A DNA stretch of 63,664 nucleotides from DATAVB01 sp040414495 (GCA_040414495.1 JBEDUI010000136.1:1-63664); one strand, 5' to 3'. Shown: positions 52,437 through 63,529, counted from the stretch's first letter. Translations and numbers: made by a program. Notes: generated by a model from the letters alone, not told the origin.

Positions 52437-53717
52437 ATGTGGATCATCATCGGCGTAGTGGCCGGGGTGGCGGCGCTGGGACTGGTCGGCTACGCCCTGG
52501 GCGCGTCGCGGTCGGGCAGCCGGCGGGACATCTCGACCTGGGCGACCCGGCTGGGGTTGACCTATACCCGCGGGACCAGCCGACTGTTCGACTACCTGCG
52601 CGGCGAGCCGTTCAGCCATGGGTACGGGACCGGTATCAAGCACGTGGCCACCGGCGAGCATGCCGGCAGTCGGGTGCTGGTCATGGTCTTCGCGCGGCGG
52701 GCCGGCGGCGAGGCCCGGGCGCCGGCGGTCACCGTGGCGGTCGAGCTGCCTGGCGCCGTACCCGAGCTGACGGTACGGGCCGAGAGTTCGACCGATGCGG
52801 TACGTGGCCGCGATATCCAGTTGGAGAGCAGCGAGTTCAACGCGGCGTTCCGGATCACCTGTGATGTGCCGAAGTTCGCGTACGACGTGCTGGGCCCGCA
52901 GATGATGCAGTTCCTGTTGGATGACCCGCGGGGACGGCGGTATCAGTTGCGGTACGACGGGCCGATGCTCGTGGTGTGGCGGGACGGCGAGAAGGTCACG
53001 CCGACCGAACTGGGCGACATGCTGGCCTTCGCCCATGAGCTGGTGGCGCGGACGCCGCGGTTTATCTTCTCCTCCGGCTATACGCCGAGCGAGCAGCAGA
53101 CGCGGACGCCGTTGCACGAGATCCCGATCGAGGCGTTCGGGCAGGGCGAGGCGGGCGCGATTCACCAGCGCCGCACGGTCCAACACCGCGGCCACACCAT
53201 CATTCTGATGGACCACATCATGGACTCGCGGGGCATCCGCGACTGGTTCACCGTGGCCAGCATCGACTCGCCCACACCGTGGCCGACGATCATGATCTCG
53301 CCGAAGAAGTTCCTGCTCGCGGCGAGCACGCGAGTGATGATCCCGCGTTACAACGACGAGGTGCTCACCGGCGATCAGGCCTTCGACGAGATCTTCGCCG
53401 TGGGCAGCCCGCGGCCGGACTTCGTGCGTACCGTGCTGACGCCACAGATGACAGCGTGGCTGCGGGCTGACCCCCGACTGCTGACGAGCGAGTTGGTCTT
53501 CATCAGCACGATCCTGCGTCCGGGCCGCGATGAGGTGAGCGAGGTGACCACGGTCGGGCGGGTGGCCGTGACCGGGGCCGGGATGCTCACCGACCAGGCG
53601 CTCGGCGCGACGCTGACCGATCTGATCTGTGACGTCGTCGAGCGGCTGAACCCGGCTGCCTACCAGGTGGACGGCAAAGCCGCGGGTACGGGGAAATCCT
53701 CGCGGGCCGCTGGATAA
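52437..53717 (+). CDS. single-pass membrane protein of unknown function
   Basis: The 426-residue protein begins with a transmembrane helix (residues 2-23, MWIIIGVVAGVAALGLVGYAL) and then a soluble alpha/beta region. Internal features include WATRLGLTYTRGTSRLFDYLRG, a PRFIFSSGYTPSEQQT loop and a C-terminal LTDLICDVVERLNP helix. It resembles DUF3137-like actinobacterial proteins, but I cannot name a family with certainty. It sits between secA and hpf in the opposite direction. Function is unknown. Confidence 0.65.
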   Translation: MWIIIGVVAGVAALGLVGYALGASRSGSRRDISTWATRLGLTYTRGTSRLFDYLRGEPFSHGYGTGIKHVATGEHAGSRVLVMVFARRAGGEARAPAVTVAVELPGAVPELTVRAESSTDAVRGRDIQLESSEFNAAFRITCDVPKFAYDVLGPQMMQFLLDDPRGRRYQLRYDGPMLVVWRDGEKVTPTELGDMLAFAHELVARTPRFIFSSGYTPSEQQTRTPLHEIPIEAFGQGEAGAIHQRRTVQHRGHTIILMDHIMDSRGIRDWFTVASIDSPTPWPTIMISPKKFLLAASTRVMIPRYNDEVLTGDQAFDEIFAVGSPRPDFVRTVLTPQMTAWLRADPRLLTSELVFISTILRPGRDEVSEVTTVGRVAVTGAGMLTDQALGATLTDLICDVVERLNPAAYQVDGKAAGTGKSSRAAG

Positions 53718-53889
53718 ACGGGCAACAGCTGATCAGGATTCGCGGTTTGGCCGCGAATAAGAAATGAGTGGGCGGCTGGTGTTGTCGAACCCCGAGAAAG
53801 CCCGTGCGTTTTTTGTGACGGTGAGCGATGGGACCGCACCGACCTGTGCCGCGCGCACCGGGTGTGGTGGCGCGGCACAGGAGGCGAAG

Positions 53890-54630
53890 CTACGACCGCG
53901 CGGCGTAGGCGCGTGTCTGTGCGGGAATTGCGTCAACGGCCGCGGTCCGCGGTGGCGGCGCCGGCGTGCTCGAAATCAACGTATTGAGCTGAATTACCCC
54001 GTAGGCGTAACCCCTGCGCCGATAAACGACGCTGGGCAGGCCGCTCTCAATATCAGCAAAGAGATAGAAGTCGTGCCCAACCAACTCCATCTCATGCAAC
54101 GCCTGGTCGACCGACATCGGAACGCCATCGTGTTGCTTTCGCCGGACTACCTCACCGAGCGCATTACGGGTGTCGGCTGAGGAGTCCGGTGCAAAGTCCA
54201 CATCGGACAACTCCGGTGCCTGTTCCTCGGATTCATTGCCGTTGAGCCTGTCCTGCGTTCCGTTGAGGCCCTCTGGGACCGGCTCCGGGACCGCGTCCAA
54301 TATGGACTGTGTGCGGCGCTGTCCGTAGTGGACACGGCGTCGGTCAGCCGCGCGGCGTAACCGGGTTTCCAAGCGGCCGACCGCGGCGTCGAGCGCCGCG
54401 TAGAAGTCAGCGGCACATGCCTCCGAACGAATTACCGGCCCACGCGACTTGCAGGTGATTTCCACGTGCTGGCAAGCGCCAGATTGCCGGCGATTGCGCT
54501 CATGCTGTAACTCAACATCGATTCTGATGACCTTGTGGTCGAACCGTTCTATCTTGTTGAGTTTTTCCGCAACATGCTGCCGGTAATGATCCGGCACTAC
54601 GACGTTGCGTCCACTCACGACAATGTCCAC
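53890..54630 (-). CDS. hpf: long-form ribosome hibernation promoting factor
   Basis: HPF binds the 30S decoding centre and dimerises ribosomes into inactive 100S particles. The 246-residue protein has the N-terminal S30AE domain (residues 1-105; IVVSGRNVVVPDHYRQHVAEKL) and a C-terminal dimerisation domain (about 180-232; SVDQALHEMELVGHDFYLFADIE and VVYRRRGYAYGVIQ). A tail of about 20 Ala/Pro residues follows. I chose GTG 54630, after GGAGG, because the frame upstream is not conserved. It lies in the conserved comF-hpf-secA order. Confidence 0.93.
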   Translation of the reverse strand: MDIVVSGRNVVVPDHYRQHVAEKLNKIERFDHKVIRIDVELQHERNRRQSGACQHVEITCKSRGPVIRSEACAADFYAALDAAVGRLETRLRRAADRRRVHYGQRRTQSILDAVPEPVPEGLNGTQDRLNGNESEEQAPELSDVDFAPDSSADTRNALGEVVRRKQHDGVPMSVDQALHEMELVGHDFYLFADIESGLPSVVYRRRGYAYGVIQLNTLISSTPAPPPRTAAVDAIPAQTRAYAARS

Positions 54631-54918
54631 GCGACCTCCACGGTGCTCTGGACCCGAGATTGCCCGGGTATGTACCGAGGGCACCGACTCCCGTCGATTG
54701 CCCATTCTGCGCCGGTGCCGGAAAGCTCCTGCATCGGCGAGCGCACGGACGCCAAACCACAGACTGAACGATGTAGCGGGGCCCCCGTGGCTACCAGAAT
54801 CGTCATGGTGTGATGCGCTTCGGCCGGTCCGCTGGCACCACCTCGCTCCCACAGAATTTCTCCGTGCCTGCACGCTAGCTGAGCGACGCGAAATCGGACA
54901 CCCCCTAAACCAGGGTTT

Positions 54919-55818
54919 TCATCTTGGTAACGAATTCTCGTCGCGTGCCGTGCCGGCAATGGCTGCCGCGGCGACCACTGACAGCCCGGCCCGAGCCAGC
55001 GTCCGACACGCCTCGGCGAGCGTGGCACCGGTCGTCACAAGATCGTCGACCACGATCACCCGGGGCCGAGCCGCTCGCCCGCCCCACGCTCGAGTGACGC
55101 AAACCCGGTCGGCTCCACCACGCCCGCCCGGATCATGCCCAAGCTGACCACCGCCAGCATCACCATGCCCAACCTGACCACGCCCAGCGTGTCCGCGCAG
55201 GGTTAAGCCGCGCCCGCTCCGACCGGCACCGCTCAGCCGCCGCCCGGCCGGGGTGAGGCTGAACGCGCCGGCCAAATTGGCCGCCCGCTGCGCCGCTGAC
55301 AGTCCGGCCGAATCGCGAATCGGCCGGCCCACGCGCAGTGCGGCGATCACGCCCGCGCGCAACCCGCGCCGCGGCAGCATCAACGCACAGGCGCGGGCGA
55401 GGCGCAATACGTGATCGCCTCCGCGTGCCCGGGCGGCCGAGGGCCGGGACGGTATCGGCACAAGCAGCACCGGGGCTGCCCGCTGACCGGACCGATCCGG
55501 CGGCGACCGGCCGGCACCAGCGCTGAGCACCCAGCACACGGCTGCGGCGAGCGCGGCCGCGAGCGGATCGGTCAGGTCACGCCGACCGCGCTCCTTGTAC
55601 GCCAACAGCGCCGACCGAGCCGCACCGGCGTACTCCCCCGAAACCGCCAGCGGCGGCAACCCAGCCGGACACGGCTCGGGGCGGTGCGCCCGCGGCCGAG
55701 CCACCGCCGCGCGGCACGCCGGACACAGCGGTTCGCCGGGGCGACCGCAGCCGGCGCAGTCGGCCGGAAAGAGCAAGTCGAGCAGGACTGGAAGCACGGG
55801 TTCACTCTGCCCACGCAT
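54919..55818 (-). CDS. comF: ComF-family phosphoribosyltransferase-like protein
   Basis: The 299-residue protein has an N-terminal zinc finger (CAGCGRPGEPLCPACR), KERGRRDL, PIPSRPSAARARGGDHVLRLA and the PRPP-binding loop VIVVDDLVTTGATL. ComF is required for DNA uptake in some bacteria; in actinomycetes its role is unclear. Between LTPAGRRL and the PRPP loop is a Gly-rich insertion of roughly 45 residues with a 10-residue repeat (GQVGHGDAGG then GQLGHDPGG). ATG 55818 removes 19 upstream residues. Two DnaA-box-like sequences lie 30-57 bp upstream. Confidence 0.87.
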   Translation of the reverse strand: MRGQSEPVLPVLLDLLFPADCAGCGRPGEPLCPACRAAVARPRAHRPEPCPAGLPPLAVSGEYAGAARSALLAYKERGRRDLTDPLAAALAAAVCWVLSAGAGRSPPDRSGQRAAPVLLVPIPSRPSAARARGGDHVLRLARACALMLPRRGLRAGVIAALRVGRPIRDSAGLSAAQRAANLAGAFSLTPAGRRLSGAGRSGRGLTLRGHAGRGQVGHGDAGGGQLGHDPGGRGGADRVCVTRAWGGRAARPRVIVVDDLVTTGATLAEACRTLARAGLSVVAAAAIAGTARDENSLPR

Positions 55819-55847
55819 CAGCCCCCGAACCCGGTGGCAGCGAAATC

Positions 55848-55875
55848 TGTGGACAGAAGCGTTAGCTGTGGACAA
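55848..55875. promoter_or_regulatory. two DnaA-box-like sites upstream of comF
   Basis: On the comF strand TTGTCCACA (55867-55875), the usual actinobacterial DnaA box, is followed after 10 bases by CTGTCCACA (55848-55856). The spacing is 19 bp in the same orientation. They may regulate comF-hpf or be chance. Confidence 0.35.
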
Positions 55876-55908
55876 CCGTTTGACAAGTACCGAATCCGAT
55901 GGCGTGGG

Positions 55909-56034
55909 GCGGTCAGCGCAGTCGAGACGGCAGGTCGACAGGCCTCGATCAGGAAGCCCTCGATCAGGAAGCTCAGTGCAGACGGCAGGTCGGCAGGCCT
56001 CGGGCGGTCAGCGCAGTGCAGACGGCACGCCGCA
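55909..56034. repeat. degenerate direct repeats between lpqB and comF
   Basis: Three related blocks of GGCGGTCAGCGCAGT, then GAGACGGCAGGTCG and CAGGCCTCG (from 55909, about 55969 and 56003), plus a CGATCAGGAAG duplication, fill the gap 55876-56040. No gene is supported. Confidence 0.6.
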
Positions 56035-56084
56035 TTGAGCGCACGCTGGGACCCCAGCCCAGCCGAACGTCCGGCCAGAGCAAC

Positions 56085-57797
56085 TCAGTCGGGGTAGTTC
56101 GGCGCCGTACCGCTGAGTGTCGTGTTGTTGTTGCCATTGGCGGTGACCCGCGTCCAGGAGGACCGGTCGTAATACCAAAGCTCCTGTTTGGCCGAGACCA
56201 CGGTCAGCCGGTCCGAGGCGGCGGCGATGCCGGTCGGTTGCGCCGGCAAGGTATCGATGCCCTCGGCGTGCCGGCTCGAGCCGTCGATCGCGATGTCCCA
56301 TGGGACCAGGCTGAACGTGCTGTTCGGCGCCAGGGCCAGCAACTCGTCGCCGGCGGCCCAGGTGACATCGGTGAAGCCGTCCTGCGAGGGAGCGAGGTTG
56401 TGCACCCCGTCGACCGTCACCGAGTCCGAGGTTCGGGAAACCCGGCCGACATAGAGCCGGCCGCCAGTGCCGATAAACGCCACCCGGGTGCCGTCGCGGG
56501 ACAGCCGAAGCTCGGTGATCGGGGCCCTCTTCGAGACCTCCGGCGAAGCGATGATCTGCGCCTGACCGTGGGTCGGGTCGGCCGGCACCCGCACGATGTC
56601 GGTGCCATTGCGTACCGTCCACACCTCGCGCGACTGGCCACCCCAGGTCGGGGCGGTCAACTTGTGCGCCTCGAACCGGTTGGAGAGCGTTCCGCTCTTT
56701 GGCCCGACCCATAATTCGTCGCCAGCGGCCCGGTGGCTCACGCCGGCCATTTTGGAGCCGTCCACCGGCACCGCGACGTTGGCCAGTTCGTAGTACCCAC
56801 GCCCGGCCGGACCCGGAGCCCGGCCGCCGTCGCTGGTCCACACCGAACCGTCCTTTACGAAATACAGCGGAGCGACCGCCGGCAACGCTTCGGGATCGTA
56901 GGACTGCCAGTCGGACAACTGCTGCTCAGCACGGACTCCGGCCAACGTCTGGCCATCGCTGAGAATACGTACCGCCGAGGAATTGAATTTCGCCAACGTG
57001 AATACGATCTGGGCCGACATTCCTTTCAGCTGGGCCTTTCCCATCGGCCCCAGATGGTCCAAATCCACCGTGACCGTAGGCGAATCGTCAACCACATTGG
57101 TGCGCAATGTGGCACCTTTTGGAATATCAGTCACGGCGGCCGGCATCAACCATTGCGACGGTCCGGTCATCAGCGCCTGGATCAGTCGGTTGGCCATCGA
57201 GGTCGTGGGAACCTCGAAATAACGCGGATCGGGGACGACCGCGGTCCGGCTGGGGTTGAGGAAATAGACGTTCGCGGAATGAAAGTTCTGCGCGAAGTCA
57301 GAGGACCGTACAAAAATCCCCGGTTGGGGATTTTCGATACGCCATTCGCCCTTGACCTTGGCTAACTTCAAATGAAAAACGTCGCGGCGCCGATCGGCGT
57401 GATAGGTGCCATCCTGGCCGACAATCGCGATCTGCTGCACGGTCACGGCGACCGATCCGCCGCCGGGCCTATCATCGACCAGTGGCTCGGCGTACACAGT
57501 GGACTGTGCGGTGTCGTCCCAGGAATTGGCCGCCGCCGGTGTGAGATATTGCCGGGCGACCTGGTGCCGGGCGTCCACACCGGACGAGGAAGCCTTCAAG
57601 AAACCGTCCACGACATCGCGGGTGCTCATGTGCGGCGTCGGCCCGGGCGGCACCACCTGCACGTTCGGGTCCTCACCGGCCGCCTGGCTACCGTCAACGT
57701 GCCTGACCGCCACCGGTTCGGAACTTCCCGGCACCCCGGCACACCCGGTAAGCAGGGCCAGCAACAGAACGAGCAACGAGCTGCGCCGTATCGTCAC
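56085..57797 (-). CDS. lpqB: lipoprotein LpqB, partner of MtrAB
   Basis: LpqB is an actinobacterial lipoprotein that influences MtrB signalling. The 570-residue protein has a lipobox signal (LLLALLTGC, Cys19), a GerMN domain at about 150-290 (SNAVYFL-type NVYFLNPSRTAVVPDPRYFEV) and a C-terminal beta-propeller domain. The GTG start overlaps the mtrB stop (GTGA at 57794-57797). Position after mtrB is invariant in the phylum. Confidence 0.95.
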   Translation of the reverse strand: MTIRRSSLLVLLLALLTGCAGVPGSSEPVAVRHVDGSQAAGEDPNVQVVPPGPTPHMSTRDVVDGFLKASSSGVDARHQVARQYLTPAAANSWDDTAQSTVYAEPLVDDRPGGGSVAVTVQQIAIVGQDGTYHADRRRDVFHLKLAKVKGEWRIENPQPGIFVRSSDFAQNFHSANVYFLNPSRTAVVPDPRYFEVPTTSMANRLIQALMTGPSQWLMPAAVTDIPKGATLRTNVVDDSPTVTVDLDHLGPMGKAQLKGMSAQIVFTLAKFNSSAVRILSDGQTLAGVRAEQQLSDWQSYDPEALPAVAPLYFVKDGSVWTSDGGRAPGPAGRGYYELANVAVPVDGSKMAGVSHRAAGDELWVGPKSGTLSNRFEAHKLTAPTWGGQSREVWTVRNGTDIVRVPADPTHGQAQIIASPEVSKRAPITELRLSRDGTRVAFIGTGGRLYVGRVSRTSDSVTVDGVHNLAPSQDGFTDVTWAAGDELLALAPNSTFSLVPWDIAIDGSSRHAEGIDTLPAQPTGIAAASDRLTVVSAKQELWYYDRSSWTRVTANGNNNTTLSGTAPNYPD

Positions 57798-59539
57798 CGA
57801 CCATCCTCCAGGGTGTCGCGCTCGAGTCGGGTACCAACGCTGATGCCGGAGCTCTCGTGGTTGTTGTACGGGGCGCCGGTCTCCGGGTCCAGGTCGGGCG
57901 TCGGCTCACCGTCCCAGTCCGGGTCCAGCGGCGGCCAACTGGCCGCCGGCCGTTCCACCTCGGGGCTGGCGTCCGGTGGCCGCAACGCCAGCGGCGATTC
58001 GACGATCACACCGCCGGCCCGGACCGGAACGGTCAGCCGGAACAGCGCGCCCTTGCCCGGTTCGCCCCACACGTCCAGCCAGCCGTTGTGCAGGTGCGCG
58101 TCCTCCAGGCTGATCGCCAGCCCCAGCCCGGTGCCACCGGTACGCCGGGCCCGGGACGGGTCGGCCCGCCAGAACCGGTTGAAGACCAGCCCGACCTCCT
58201 CCGGCCGGAGGCCGACCCCGTGATCGCGGACCGTGATCGCCACCGCCTCGTCGTCACCGGCCAGCACGACCTCGATCGGCTTGCCCTCGCCGTGCTCGAC
58301 CGCGTTGCCAACCAGGTTGCGCAGCACCCGTTCGACCCGGCGCGAGTCGACCTCGGCCACGACCGGCTCCTCCGGCAGCGTGACCTTCAGCGTGCTTGAG
58401 GTACGTTCGACCAGCGGCTCGGCGCCCTCGATGACCCGGCTGACCACCCGCCGCAGATCGAGCCGTTCGGCCTCCAACTCGGCCGCCTGCGCGTCGTGCC
58501 GGCTGATCTCGAGCAGATCGGCCAGCAGCGACTCGAACCGATCCAACTCGGTGTGCAGCAACTCAGCCGACCGATCCACCCCGGGCGGGAATTCATCGCG
58601 CGCGCCGTACAGCACGTCGGCCGCCATCCGGACCGTGGTCAGCGGAGTACGCAGCTCGTGCGAGACGTCGCTGGTGAACCGCCGCTGGACCCGCGACAGC
58701 TCCTCGAGCTGCGTGATCTGTTGCTGCATGCTCTCGGCCATCTCGTTGAACGAGCGGGCCAACCTGGCTAGATCATCGGCGCCACGCACCGGCATTCGTT
58801 CCTCGAGGAAACCGGCCGAAAGCCGGACCGCGGTCGTGGCAGCCTCCCGCACCGGGCGTACCACCTGCCTCGTCACGATGTCGGCGATTACCGCAACCAA
58901 CAACACCAGCACCAAGCCGGCGACCAGGACCGTGCGCTGCACCAGCGCCAGCGTGCGTTCCTCGCTTTGTAGCGGGAAGAAGTAATAAAGCCCGAATTTC
59001 CCGACCGGGCTGTCCAACGGCTCGCCGATCACCAGCCCGTGCACCGAACCGCCGCCGGCCTGCGGAATCGAGGAGTACTCGTACCCCTGCCGGGACTGCT
59101 TGACCAGCTTGTCCAGCCGGGGCGGTACGTCGCCGGGCTCGATGCCGCCGGAGACGACCGGCTCCTGCCCGGACTCGCGCGGAATGATCGCTACGTCGAA
59201 GAGCCCGGCGTTGCTGCCCTTGGCCGAGAGCGTGGTGACCAACTGGGTCAAGGAGTTACGCATGCCGTCCGAGCCGGTGTCGGTGACGACCGACAGCTCG
59301 GCGGTGGCGACGCGCAGGCCGTTGTTGGCCTCGGCCAGGGCGGCCTTGCGTTTGGCGTCGAGCAGGCCGCCGGATATCTGGCCCAGCAGCACCACACCGA
59401 TCACCAGCACCACGATCGCCGACACCAGGGCGGTGGTGGTCGCGACGCGCAGCTGCAGCGACCGCCGCCACCGGTACAGCACCCAGTGACTGCACCGGTT
59501 GGGGAAGCCGAGCAGGCGACGAAGCAACGGCGAGGTCAT
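57794..59539 (-). CDS. mtrB: sensor histidine kinase MtrB
   Basis: MtrB phosphorylates MtrA in response to cell-envelope or division cues. The protein of about 581 residues has two membrane helices (about 33-55 and 205-225), an extracellular sensor between them, a HAMP domain (RPVREAATTAVRLSAGFLEERMPVRG), the phospho-accepting His in FTSDVSHELRTPLTTVRMA, and an ATPase with N box NAVEHGEG, VRDHGVGLRPEE and GTGLGLAI. A tail of about 60 Pro/Asp/Glu residues follows. GTG 59548, three codons upstream, is an alternative start. Confidence 0.96.
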   Translation of the reverse strand: MTSPLLRRLLGFPNRCSHWVLYRWRRSLQLRVATTTALVSAIVVLVIGVVLLGQISGGLLDAKRKAALAEANNGLRVATAELSVVTDTGSDGMRNSLTQLVTTLSAKGSNAGLFDVAIIPRESGQEPVVSGGIEPGDVPPRLDKLVKQSRQGYEYSSIPQAGGGSVHGLVIGEPLDSPVGKFGLYYFFPLQSEERTLALVQRTVLVAGLVLVLLVAVIADIVTRQVVRPVREAATTAVRLSAGFLEERMPVRGADDLARLARSFNEMAESMQQQITQLEELSRVQRRFTSDVSHELRTPLTTVRMAADVLYGARDEFPPGVDRSAELLHTELDRFESLLADLLEISRHDAQAAELEAERLDLRRVVSRVIEGAEPLVERTSSTLKVTLPEEPVVAEVDSRRVERVLRNLVGNAVEHGEGKPIEVVLAGDDEAVAITVRDHGVGLRPEEVGLVFNRFWRADPSRARRTGGTGLGLAISLEDAHLHNGWLDVWGEPGKGALFRLTVPVRAGGVIVESPLALRPPDASPEVERPAASWPPLDPDWDGEPTPDLDPETGAPYNNHESSGISVGTRLERDTLEDGR

Positions 59540-59581
59540 GGCGCCCACCAGACTCTCTGATTCACGCGCCGGGTGCCAGCG

Positions 59582-60259
59582 TCAGGCTGGGCCGGCCTTG
59601 TAACCGACGCCACGCACTGTCAGCACGATCCGGGGATTCTCCGGGTCACGCTCGATCTTGGACCGCAAACGCTGCACATGCACGTTGACCAGGCGGGTGT
59701 CGGCGGCGTGCCGGTATCCCCACACCTGTTCCAGCAGCACCTCCCGGGTGAAAACCTGGCGCGGCTTGCGGGCCAGCGCCAGCAGCAGATCGAACTCCAG
59801 CGGGGTCAACGGCACCGGCTGCCCGTCCCGGGTCACCGAGTGACCGGAGACGTCGATGACCAGGTCGCCGACCGAAATCGACTCCGGCGGCACGTCTTCG
59901 TTGCGGCGCAGCTGGGCCCGGACCCGGGCCACGAGTTCCTTGGGTTTGAACGGTTTGATGACGTAGTCGTCGGCACCGGACTCCAGGCCCAATACAACGT
60001 CGACGGTGTCCGACTTGGCGGTGAGCATCACGATCGGCACACCGGACTCGGCCCGCAACGCCCGGCAGACGTCGATTCCGTTCATTCCCGGCAGCATCAG
60101 ATCAAGCAGCACAACGTCCGGTTTGATACGCCGAAAGGCGTCCAACGCGGTCGATCCGTCGTAGACGAAGGAGGTCTCAAAACCCTCGCCCCGGAGCACG
60201 ATGCCGAGCATTTCGGCCAGCGCCGAGTCGTCATCGACAACGAGCACTCGTACGGTCAT
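59582..60259 (-). CDS. mtrA: response regulator MtrA
   Basis: MtrA is the OmpR/PhoB-type regulator controlling cell-wall and division genes in actinobacteria. The 225-residue protein has a receiver domain with DDD, phospho-acceptor Asp in VVLLDLMLPG, and Lys in VIKPF, followed by a winged helix (LTPLEFDLLLALARKPRQVFTREVLLEQVWGYRHAADTRLVNVHVQRLR). It is 42 bp upstream of mtrB in the same direction. Length and sequence match the family closely. Confidence 0.97.
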   Translation of the reverse strand: MTVRVLVVDDDSALAEMLGIVLRGEGFETSFVYDGSTALDAFRRIKPDVVLLDLMLPGMNGIDVCRALRAESGVPIVMLTAKSDTVDVVLGLESGADDYVIKPFKPKELVARVRAQLRRNEDVPPESISVGDLVIDVSGHSVTRDGQPVPLTPLEFDLLLALARKPRQVFTREVLLEQVWGYRHAADTRLVNVHVQRLRSKIERDPENPRIVLTVRGVGYKAGPA

Positions 60260-60325
60260 GTCTCTATGTTCGCACTCAGTGAGCCATAACCACGGCAGCC
60301 TGCGCAGAAAGGCTCAGAAATCCTG

Positions 60326-61588
60326 TCAGCTGCCCTGCTCCCACGAGTCCAGGTACCGCTCCTGTTCCCGGCTGAGCCGGTCGATCGCGATGTCCATCGA
60401 GGCCAGCTTCAACACCGCCACCTCGTTGTCCACCTCGGCCGGAACCCCGTACACGCCGACCGGCAATGTCTCGGCATGGCTGGCCAACCACGCCGTACTG
60501 AGGGCCTGATCGGCGAACGACATGTCCATCACGGCCGGCGGATGTCCCTCGGCCGCGGCCAGGTTGACGACCCGCCCTTCGGCCAACAGAACCAACCGGC
60601 GCCCGTCCTCCAGCACGTATTCGTCGGCGTTGGGCCGTATCTGGCGGTGCACCGATTTCGCGTTCGCGGCCATCCAGCGCACATCGATTTCGACGTCGAA
60701 ATGCCCGGCGTTGCAGAGGATCGCGCCGTCCTTCATCACCGCGAAATGCTCTTCGGTGAGTACGTCCCGATTTCCCGTGACGGTAATGAATACGTCGCCG
60801 AGCCTGGCCGCGGCGGCCATCGGCATCACCGTGTACCCCGACATCGCGGCATCCAACGCCTTGATCGGATCGATCTCGGTCACCACGACGGAGGCGCCCA
60901 TTCCCTTGGCCCGACTGGCCACACCACGACCGCAGGAGCCGTACCCGGCGACCACGACGGTACGCCCAGCCAGCAGCAGGTTCGTGGCCCGGAAGATCGC
61001 GTCGATCGCGGATTGCCCTGTGCCATAGGTGTTGTCGAACAGCCGCTTGGTGTCGGTCTCGTTGACCGCGACCATCGGAATACGCAATGCGCCGGCCCGA
61101 CTCATCGCCCGCAGTCGCAGCAGCCCGGTGGTCGTCTGCTCGCAGCCGCCCCGTACCCGGTCGAGCAGATCGGTGCGTTCGGCGTGCAGAGTGGTGACCA
61201 GATCGCAGGCGTCATCGAGCACGAGATCCGGTGTGTGGTCGAGGATTGAGCCAATGTGGCCGTAGTACTCCGGCAGGCTGACCCGGGCCCGGGCAAAGAC
61301 CGCGACACCGTATTCGCCGACCAGCGCGGCCGCCGTATCGTCCTGTGTGGACAGTGGGTTGGAGGCGGCCAGCGCGACATCGGCACCGCCTGCGACCAGT
61401 GTTCGCATCAGGTTGGCGGTTTCGGCGGTGACGTGCATGCAGGCCCCGACCCGCAGGCCGGCCAGCGGTTTGTCAGCGGCGAACCGTTCCCGGATCTGAC
61501 GCAGTACCGGCATTGACCGGTCGGCCCATTCGACGCGCGCGATCCCGGCCTCGGCGAGACCGGGATCGGCGATATCAAAACTGTTCAC
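60326..61588 (-). CDS. short (archaeal/Thermotoga-type) S-adenosylhomocysteine hydrolase paralogue
   Basis: The 420-residue protein is an AdoHcyase family member of the short class, with C-terminus YLDSWEQGS rather than the Lys-Tyr tail. NAD site GYGSCGRG, active-site VNETDTKRLFDN with Lys/Asp/Asn, NAGHFDVEID and EGHPPAVMDMSF are retained. The EETTTG motif of the family reads CEQTTTG, so a conserved Glu next to the NAD-binding Thr triplet is Gln. Short forms in archaea can act on S-inosylhomocysteine. GTG 61588 follows GGGGAG. It lies downstream of the canonical sahH across a hairpin, so it may be transcribed with it. Confidence 0.88.
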   Translation of the reverse strand: MNSFDIADPGLAEAGIARVEWADRSMPVLRQIRERFAADKPLAGLRVGACMHVTAETANLMRTLVAGGADVALAASNPLSTQDDTAAALVGEYGVAVFARARVSLPEYYGHIGSILDHTPDLVLDDACDLVTTLHAERTDLLDRVRGGCEQTTTGLLRLRAMSRAGALRIPMVAVNETDTKRLFDNTYGTGQSAIDAIFRATNLLLAGRTVVVAGYGSCGRGVASRAKGMGASVVVTEIDPIKALDAAMSGYTVMPMAAAARLGDVFITVTGNRDVLTEEHFAVMKDGAILCNAGHFDVEIDVRWMAANAKSVHRQIRPNADEYVLEDGRRLVLLAEGRVVNLAAAEGHPPAVMDMSFADQALSTAWLASHAETLPVGVYGVPAEVDNEVAVLKLASMDIAIDRLSREQERYLDSWEQGS

Positions 61589-61605
61589 GTACTAAGACTC
61601 CCCGT

Positions 61606-61654
61606 GGTGATCATGCGGAAATGCCAGTCCGTACGGCATTTGCGCATGATCACC
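61606..61654. terminator. 49-bp imperfect palindrome between the two SAH hydrolase genes
   Basis: GGTGATCATGCG (61606-61617) and AAATGCC (61619-61625) pair with GGCATTT (61635-61641) and CGCATGATCACC (61643-61654): a 20-position stem with one mismatch and a 9-base loop. No T-run follows, so a partial terminator or processing stem between the two genes is plausible. It shares GATCATG with the palindrome at 4815-4871. Confidence 0.6.
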
Positions 61655-61673
61655 CAGCGATTGGGGCGAGCGA

Positions 61674-63142
<1,469 letters not shown>

Positions 63143-63146
<4 letters not shown>

Positions 63147-63529
63147 GCGGTCTCCTTGTTGGTCGTCGTCGGGCCGATCACGGTGTCGGCGAGCAGGCGT
63201 TGGTGCTTCTCCTGCTCGAACCGCAGCCAGTCCGCCGGCGCGACGTCATCGGGTCGCCGCGCGGTGTCGGACAGCCATTGGTCCACCGCCGCCCGCAGCT
63301 TCGGCTCGGACCGCAGCCGGCGGGCGAAACCCACCTCACCGAGGCCGATATCGTGCTCGCCGAGCAACTCGCGCAGGGTGCGCAGCCGCTGCAGCTGGGC
63401 CGGACCGTAGAGCCGGTAACCCGACTCCGAGCGTTCCGCCTCCACCAGCCCGATCGACTCGATGTAGCGCAGCATCCGGGCGGTCCACCCGGTCGTCTGC
63501 GCGGCTTCGGCAATTGTCAGTCCATCCAT
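63143..63529 (-). CDS. small MerR-family regulator upstream of ahcY
   Basis: The 128-residue protein has a MerR winged helix (MDGLTIAEAAQTTGWTARMLRYIESIGLV, SGYRLYGPAQLQRLRTLREL) and a short C-terminal region without metal-binding cysteines. ATG 63529; its stop overlaps ahcY. It probably controls this methyl-cycle operon, ligand unknown. The remaining 135 bases to the window end have no gene and finish in a partial copy of the type D hairpin. Confidence 0.88.
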
